Source of the DNA: Streptomyces inusitatus
Lineage (GTDB): Bacteria > Actinomycetota > Actinomycetes > Streptomycetales > Streptomycetaceae
Assembly (NCBI RefSeq): GCF_014651115.1
Contig: NZ_BMWG01000002.1
Span: 62,001 to 126,000, forward strand
Direction: 5' to 3'
DNA: 64,000 bases
Both the position numbers and the translations under genes were made by a program. Positions 59,750 through 64,000 of this stretch are shown here, piece after piece (positions within the stretch are counted from its first letter, which is position 1; every line of letters begins with the position of its first letter). The notes under the pieces were generated by a model. That model saw only the letters and a list, made by a program, of their open reading frames with translations. It had not been told where the DNA came from and did no database searches.

Positions 59750-61333
59750 ATGTCCGAGCCGGAACAGACCGACCTCCACACCACCGCCGGAAAGATCGCG
59801 GAGCTGAGGCGGCGCACCCATGAGGCCACCCACGCCGGCTCCGCCCGCGCGGTGGAGAAGCAGCACGCCAAGGGCAAGCTGACGGCCCGTGAGCGGGTGG
59901 ATCTGCTGCTGGACGAGGGCTCGTTCGTCGAGTTCGACGAGCTGGCCCGGCACCGCTCGACCGATTTCGGCCTGGAGCGGACCCGTCCGTACGGGGACGG
60001 CGTGGTCACCGGCTACGGCACGGTCGACGGGCGGCCGGTCGCCGTCTTCTCGCAGGACTTCACGGTCTTCGGCGGCGCGCTCGGCGAGGTCTACGGCCAG
60101 AAGATCATCAAGGTGATGGACTTCGCGCTGAAGACCGGCTGTCCGATGATCGGCATCAACGACTCCGGCGGCGCGCGCATCCAGGAGGGCGTGAGCGCGC
60201 TGGGCATGTACGGCGAGATCTTCCGCCGCAACACCCACGCCTCCGGGGTCATCCCGCAGATCTCGCTGGTCGTCGGCCCCTGCGCGGGCGGCGCGGTCTA
60301 CTCCCCTGCGATCACCGACTTCACAGTGATGGTGGACCGGACCTCGCACATGTTCATCACCGGGCCCGACGTCATCAAGACCGTCACCGGCGAGGACGTC
60401 GGCTTTGAGGCGCTGGGCGGGGCCCGCACCCACAACACGACATCGGGTGTGGCGCACCATCTGGCGGCCGAGGAGAAGGACGCCGTCGAGTATGTGAAGT
60501 CCCTGCTCTCCTATCTGCCCTCCAACAACCTCTCCGAGCCGCCCGCCTTCCCCGAGGAGGCCGACCTCGGCCCCAGCGCCGAGGATCTGGAGCTGGACAC
60601 CCTCATCCCGGACAGCGCGAACCAGCCGTACGACATCCACACGGTCGTCGAGCATGTGCTGGACGACGGCGAGTTCCTGGAGACCCAGTCGCTGTTCGCG
60701 CCGAACATCGTCACCGGCTTCGGGCGGGTGGAGGGTTTCCCGGTCGGCGTCGTGGCGAATCAGCCGATGCAGTTCGCGGGCTGTCTCGACATCAACGCCT
60801 CGGAGAAGGCCGCCCGGTTCGTTCGCACCTGCGACGCCTTCAATGTTCCGGTGCTCACCTTCGTGGACGTCCCCGGCTTCCTCCCGGGGGTGGACCAGGA
60901 GTACGGCGGGATCATCCGCCGGGGCGCGAAGCTGATCTACGCCTACGCGGAGGCGACGGTTCCGATGATCACGGTGATCACCCGGAAGGCGTTCGGCGGC
61001 GCGTACGACGTGATGGGCTCCAAGCATCTGGGCGCGGATCTCAATCTCGCCTGGCCGACCGCGCAGATCGCGGTCATGGGCGCGCAGGGCGCGGTGAACA
61101 TCCTGCACCGCCGGGCGATCGCGGACGCCGAGGACCCCGAGGCGGCGCGGGCCGAGCTGATCCAGGCGTATGAGGACACCCTGCTCAATCCGTACACGGC
61201 GGCCGAGCGCGGCTACATCGACGCGGTGATCATGCCCTCGGACACCCGGGCGCAGATCGTGCGGGGGCTGCGGCAGCTACGGACGAAGCGGGAGAGCCTG
61301 CCGCCGAAGAAGCACGGCAACATCCCGCTGTGA
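59750..61333 (+). CDS. pccB: Propionyl-CoA carboxylase, carboxyltransferase (beta) subunit
   Basis: A 527-residue biotin-dependent carboxyltransferase making methylmalonyl-CoA from propionyl-CoA. N- and C-halves each have a crotonase-type fold: [46 protein letters not shown], then [20 protein letters not shown] and [20 protein letters not shown]. The Asp in [10 protein letters not shown] is, as I recall, the residue that gives propionyl-CoA preference (Ile in acetyl-CoA types). ATG 59750 follows AGGGGAG. The epsilon subunit gene follows directly, and the alpha subunit lies 1.5 kb on, so the full complex is encoded here. Confidence 0.94.
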   Translation: MSEPEQTDLHTTAGKIAELRRRTHEATHAGSARAVEKQHAKGKLTARERVDLLLDEGSFVEFDELARHRSTDFGLERTRPYGDGVVTGYGTVDGRPVAVFSQDFTVFGGALGEVYGQKIIKVMDFALKTGCPMIGINDSGGARIQEGVSALGMYGEIFRRNTHASGVIPQISLVVGPCAGGAVYSPAITDFTVMVDRTSHMFITGPDVIKTVTGEDVGFEALGGARTHNTTSGVAHHLAAEEKDAVEYVKSLLSYLPSNNLSEPPAFPEEADLGPSAEDLELDTLIPDSANQPYDIHTVVEHVLDDGEFLETQSLFAPNIVTGFGRVEGFPVGVVANQPMQFAGCLDINASEKAARFVRTCDAFNVPVLTFVDVPGFLPGVDQEYGGIIRRGAKLIYAYAEATVPMITVITRKAFGGAYDVMGSKHLGADLNLAWPTAQIAVMGAQGAVNILHRRAIADAEDPEAARAELIQAYEDTLLNPYTAAERGYIDAVIMPSDTRAQIVRGLRQLRTKRESLPPKKHGNIPL

Positions 61334-61380
61334 CCCCCGTGACCGCGACCCCTGTGACCCCTGTGACCCCTGTGACCCCG
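61329..61380 (+). repeat. 9-nt tandem repeat at the pccB/epsilon junction
   Basis: CCTGTGACC units are repeated head to tail (exact copies at 61351-61377, a degenerate one before). They start at the pccB stop and lie upstream of the epsilon-subunit ATG; if translated from an earlier GTG they would read PVTPVTPVTP. Possible slippage or coupling element. Confidence 0.65.
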
Positions 61381-61389
61381 GGAGTGGAA

Positions 61390-61602
61390 ATGATCAAGGT
61401 GGTACGGGGCAATCCCACCCCGGAGGAGCTGGCCGCCGCCCTGGCGGTGGTCCGGGCGCGCGCCGCGGCCCTCGCGGGGTCGGCGGCGGGCCCGGGCCCG
61501 GCGGTCCCGCCCGGGCGGTGGTCTGACCCGGCGCGGATCGCCCGCGCCCGCCGCCCGCTGCCGGGCCCGGGGGCCTGGGCGCGCACCTACTGGCCCGGCT
61601 GA
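61390..61602 (+). CDS. pccE: Acyl-CoA carboxylase epsilon subunit
   Basis: A 70-residue protein from ATG 61390, with GGGAG 6-7 nt ahead; the earlier GTG 61330 would add a repeat-coded leader and overlap the pccB stop. MIKVVRGNPTPEELAAALAV is the conserved epsilon-subunit start. The middle is Ala/Gly/Pro-rich and the end reads GPGAWARTYWPG, also typical. Epsilon subunits bind the alpha-beta complex of actinobacterial carboxylases and raise activity. Position directly after pccB and before maf is the conserved arrangement. Confidence 0.88.
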   Translation: MIKVVRGNPTPEELAAALAVVRARAAALAGSAAGPGPAVPPGRWSDPARIARARRPLPGPGAWARTYWPG

Positions 61603-61746
61603 GCCTGGCCGGTACGGCGCTTCCCGTCCGGAATCGAGCGGTGCGATCGCGGCCATCACGCGATCGCGCCGCCCGGGCGCGCGCCAGGAGCGGCTGTCCC
61701 ATTTGAGTACCCGTACTCAGGCGCGACCCCGCCCCGGGCCCGCACC

Positions 61747-61884
61747 ATGGAAGACATGCTGTGGTCCGACCCGGAGAACGAGCCGCCCAAGGAATTGCGG
61801 GAGACGCAGGCGATGATGCGCCGCGCCGGCCTGTTGCTGGCGCTCGCCATGGTGCTGGGGATGTTCGTGGTCGGCCTGCGGTGA
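61747..61884 (+). CDS. 45-residue membrane protein
   Basis: A short gene, ATG 61747 to TGA 61884. The polar N-terminus [20 protein letters not shown] is followed by one membrane helix ([19 protein letters not shown]) at the C-terminus. I recall a similar short protein between the epsilon subunit and maf in other Streptomyces, which supports a real gene. A GTG or other extended start is not needed. No function can be assigned. Its stop is 20 nt before the maf ATG, so the two are probably co-transcribed. Confidence 0.7.
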   Translation: MEDMLWSDPENEPPKELRETQAMMRRAGLLLALAMVLGMFVVGLR

Positions 61885-61904
61885 GTGCCGCCTACGATGG
61901 CGGC

Positions 61905-62510
61905 ATGACCGCCCGAACCCCCCGCCTGGTACTCGCCTCCGCCTCCCCCGCCCGTCTGCGCCTGCTGCGCGAGGCCGGATTCGCGCCCGAGGTGATCGTC
62001 AGCGGTGTCGACGAGGACGCCCTGAGCGCCCCGACACCGGCCGAGCTGGCCCTGGTCCTCGCCGAGGCGAAGGCCGCGGTGGTGGCCGCCCGCCCGGAGG
62101 CCGCGGGCTCCCTGGTCATCGGCTGCGACTCGGTCCTCGAACTGGACGGCGAGGCGCTCGGCAAGCCCGCCGACGCCGAGGAGGCCACCGCCCGCTGGAA
62201 GGCGATGCGCGGCCGGGCCGGGGTCCTCCAGACCGGTCACTGCGTCACCGACACCGCCACCGGCCGGATCGCCTCCGCGACCGCGTCCACGACGGTCCGC
62301 TTCGGCGAGCCCACCGACGCGGAGATCGCCGCCTATGTCGCGAGCGGCGAACCGCTGCATGTGGCGGGCGCGTTCACCCTGGACGGCCGCTCGGCCCCCT
62401 TCATCGACGGGATCGACGGCGACCACGGCAATGTCATCGGCCTGTCGCTGCCGCTGCTGCGCGCGCTCCTGGCCGAGCTGGGGTACTCGGTCACCGATCT
62501 GTGGGCCTGA
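61905..62510 (+). CDS. maf: Maf family nucleotide pyrophosphatase
   Basis: A 201-residue Maf protein starting at ATG 61905. Residues 6-20 give [20 protein letters not shown], the SxSxxR motif; [32 protein letters not shown] and [20 protein letters not shown] are conserved. Maf enzymes hydrolyse dTTP, UTP or modified nucleotides to the monophosphate and are tied to septum or cell-cycle control in bacteria. It is in the pccB operon-like group, before accA2. Confidence 0.93.
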   Translation: MTARTPRLVLASASPARLRLLREAGFAPEVIVSGVDEDALSAPTPAELALVLAEAKAAVVAARPEAAGSLVIGCDSVLELDGEALGKPADAEEATARWKAMRGRAGVLQTGHCVTDTATGRIASATASTTVRFGEPTDAEIAAYVASGEPLHVAGAFTLDGRSAPFIDGIDGDHGNVIGLSLPLLRALLAELGYSVTDLWA

Positions 62511-62532
62511 GCCCGCCCCTCTTTCCCCCCTC

Positions 62533-62570
62533 ACCGCGGGTACGCGACGGCTTACCGCGGGTACGCGACG
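62533..62570. repeat. 17-bp direct repeat upstream of accA2
   Basis: ACCGCGGGTACGCGACG occurs at 62533-62549 and again at 62554-62570, 21 bp apart, in the 400-bp gap before accA2. Confidence 0.6.
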
Positions 62571-62769
62571 AGGACGCGCGCGCTACTCACTGGTAAACCC
62601 GGCCACAGGGGTCACGGCACCGCTGTGCCCCGCCCGCGCCACGGCGGGCCACACCGCAAAGAATCATCCGCGCGTTCGTAGAGACCCCACAAAGAAACAC
62701 GTCCGGCCGGGGGGCTCTCGAACAGAGACCTGCGCGGCGCAACACGGCTAGTCTGCGAGATAGAAGCCC

Positions 62770-62786
62770 GTCGTACGTGGTACGAC
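62770..62786. promoter_or_regulatory. Inverted repeat GTCGTAC-GTG-GTACGAC
   Basis: Perfect 7-bp arms with a 3-nt centre, 125 bp upstream of accA2. It resembles a regulator binding site more than a terminator because the stem is short and a promoter-like TAGTCT lies just before it. Confidence 0.5.
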
Positions 62787-62911
62787 AAGGGATTTCGCGA
62801 CTTGCGCGAGCCTCGAATCACGCTCCGTGTGGGCAAGCTCACCAATGGGGACGGGTCGTAAGGCCGTGTCGGTAGTCCCTAAACTCAGCTTGTTCCAAGG
62901 AGGGAGCCATC

Positions 62912-64000
62912 GTGCGCAAGGTGCTCATCGCCAACCGTGGCGAAATCGCTGTCCGCGTTGCCCGTGCCTGCAGGGATGCCGGGATCGCGAGCGTAGCCGT
63001 CTACGCCGATCCCGACCGGGACGCGCTGCATGTCCGCGCGGCGGACGAGGCGTTCGCCCTGGGCGGTGACACTCCGGCCGCCAGCTATCTCGACATGGCC
63101 AAGGTCCTCCAGGCCGCCAAGGACTCCGGCGCGGACGCCATCCACCCCGGATACGGCTTCCTCTCCGAGAACGCGGAGTTCGCCCAGGCCGTCATCGACG
63201 CCGGGCTGACCTGGATCGGCCCGCCGCCGTCCGCGATCCGCGACCTCGGCGACAAGGTCGCCGCCCGTCATATCGCCCAGCGCGCGGGCGCTCCGCTGGT
63301 CGCGGGCACCCCCGACCCGGTCTCCGGGGCGGACGAGGTCGTCGCCTTCGCCAAGGAGCACGGGCTGCCGATCGCGATCAAGGCCGCCTTCGGCGGTGGC
63401 GGGCGCGGTCTCAAGGTCGCCCGCACCCTGGAGGAGGTCCCGGAGCTGTACGACTCCGCCGTCCGCGAGGCCGTCGCCGCCTTCGGCCGGGGCGAGTGCT
63501 TCGTCGAGCGCTATCTCGACAAGCCCCGCCATGTGGAGACGCAGTGCCTGGCCGACCAGCACGGCAATGTCGTGGTCGTCTCCACCCGTGACTGCTCGCT
63601 CCAGCGCCGCCATCAGAAGCTCGTGGAGGAGGCTCCCGCGCCGTTCCTCTCCGACGCGCAGAACGCCGAGCTGTACGCGGCCTCCAAGGCCATCCTCAAG
63701 GAGGCCGGTTACGCCGGCGCGGGCACCGTCGAGTTCCTCGTCGGCACCGACGGCACCATCTCCTTCCTTGAGGTCAACACCCGTCTCCAGGTGGAGCACC
63801 CGGTCACCGAAGAGGTCACCGGCATCGACCTGGTCCGCGAGATGTTCCGTATCGCCGACGGCGAGGAGCTGGGCTACGACGACCCGCCGGTGCGCGGACA
63901 CTCCTTCGAGTTCCGTATCAACGGCGAGGACCCGGGCCGGGGCTTCCTGCCCGCCCCGGGCACGGTGACCCTGTTCAGCCCGCCCACCGGCCCCGGCGTC
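62912..64000 (+). CDS. accA2: Acyl-CoA carboxylase alpha subunit (biotin carboxylase), N-terminal part
   Basis: 363 residues visible; the gene runs past the window, and the biotin carboxyl carrier region lies outside. GTG 62912 follows AAGGAGGGAG. Biotin carboxylase motifs: [35 protein letters not shown], the Gly-rich ATP loop [54 protein letters not shown] and [17 protein letters not shown]. It carboxylates biotin with ATP and bicarbonate, pairing with PccB and the epsilon subunit (and AccB elsewhere) to make malonyl- and methylmalonyl-CoA for lipids and polyketides. BirA upstream supplies the biotin ligase. Confidence 0.94.
   Translation, partial: MRKVLIANRGEIAVRVARACRDAGIASVAVYADPDRDALHVRAADEAFALGGDTPAASYLDMAKVLQAAKDSGADAIHPGYGFLSENAEFAQAVIDAGLTWIGPPPSAIRDLGDKVAARHIAQRAGAPLVAGTPDPVSGADEVVAFAKEHGLPIAIKAAFGGGGRGLKVARTLEEVPELYDSAVREAVAAFGRGECFVERYLDKPRHVETQCLADQHGNVVVVSTRDCSLQRRHQKLVEEAPAPFLSDAQNAELYAASKAILKEAGYAGAGTVEFLVGTDGTISFLEVNTRLQVEHPVTEEVTGIDLVREMFRIADGEELGYDDPPVRGHSFEFRINGEDPGRGFLPAPGTVTLFSPPTGPGV

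Larger units (their letters stand above)
62511..62911. other. accA2 upstream region
   Basis: Gene-free 401 bp. It holds the direct repeat above, a 7-bp inverted repeat at 62770-62786 and TAGTCT (about 62749), which could be a -10 box. The leader to the GTG is about 150 nt. No known riboswitch fold was recognised. Confidence 0.45.

Overview
This window is chromosomal DNA from a Streptomyces species. It is very GC-rich, codon third positions are almost all G or C, GTG starts are common, and it carries rodlin, chaplin, mycothiol and Streptomyces-specific regulatory genes. From memory, the order pckG, hemolysin III, TetR, DUF255, mca, greA, ilvA, metB, msrA, L,D-transpeptidase, hutH, GGDEF, cya, birA, pccB, maf, accA2 matches the conserved core of Streptomyces chromosomes (the S. 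coelicolor SCO4980s down to about SCO4921). Most of the window is therefore core, with accessory blocks set into it. I saw no tRNA, rRNA or CRISPR array.

Layout. 1-2915: an exopolysaccharide pair (a sugar transferase cut by the window edge and a GT4 glycosyltransferase) and a secreted protein. 3447-5791: an aerial-hyphae surface cluster of one small secreted protein, tandem rodlins rdlA and rdlB, and a short chaplin, each followed by a strong hairpin. 6345-12115: alaA-type aminotransferase, an SCO4983-family protein, pckG, hemolysin III and TetR. 12122-14181: a DUF255/thioredoxin-fold gene broken by a 17-nt insertion inside its CxxC active-site motif.

14428-22975 is a defence/mobile island: an SRA-HNH modification-dependent endonuclease with N-terminal HTH regions, a small membrane protein, a GIY-YIG/DUF4357 nuclease, two VapBC toxin-antitoxin pairs, a truncated Uma2 nuclease, an HTH/P-loop/Sel1-repeat protein and a transposase scar. 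23061-27029 holds a DUF4287 protein, a serine hydrolase, a tyrosine phosphatase, an XRE-TPR regulator and a HATPase.

27175-35948 is the most interesting part: a compact co-directional cassette of two STAND NTPases with TPR repeats (the first with a hydrophobic, possibly membrane-embedded N-terminus), a CHAT caspase-like protease with an intact His/Cys dyad, a 29-codon ORF overlapping both neighbours, and an alpha/beta hydrolase with a GHSFG nucleophile elbow, closed by a perfect 17-bp hairpin. I read it as a candidate sensor-protease-lipase/esterase system, possibly an antiphage or programmed-death module.

36047-64000 returns to core metabolism: mycothiol amidase, GreA, threonine deaminase, cystathionine gamma-synthase, two tandem TPR-like paralogs, MsrA, two phosphotransferase paralogs around an XRE regulator, a large membrane protein, an alcohol dehydrogenase, an L,D-transpeptidase divergent from a small LAxTG protein, HutH, a diguanylate cyclase, an enoyl-CoA hydratase, adenylate cyclase, and the biotin/acyl-CoA carboxylase group (birA, pccB, epsilon subunit, small membrane protein, maf, and accA2 cut by the window end).
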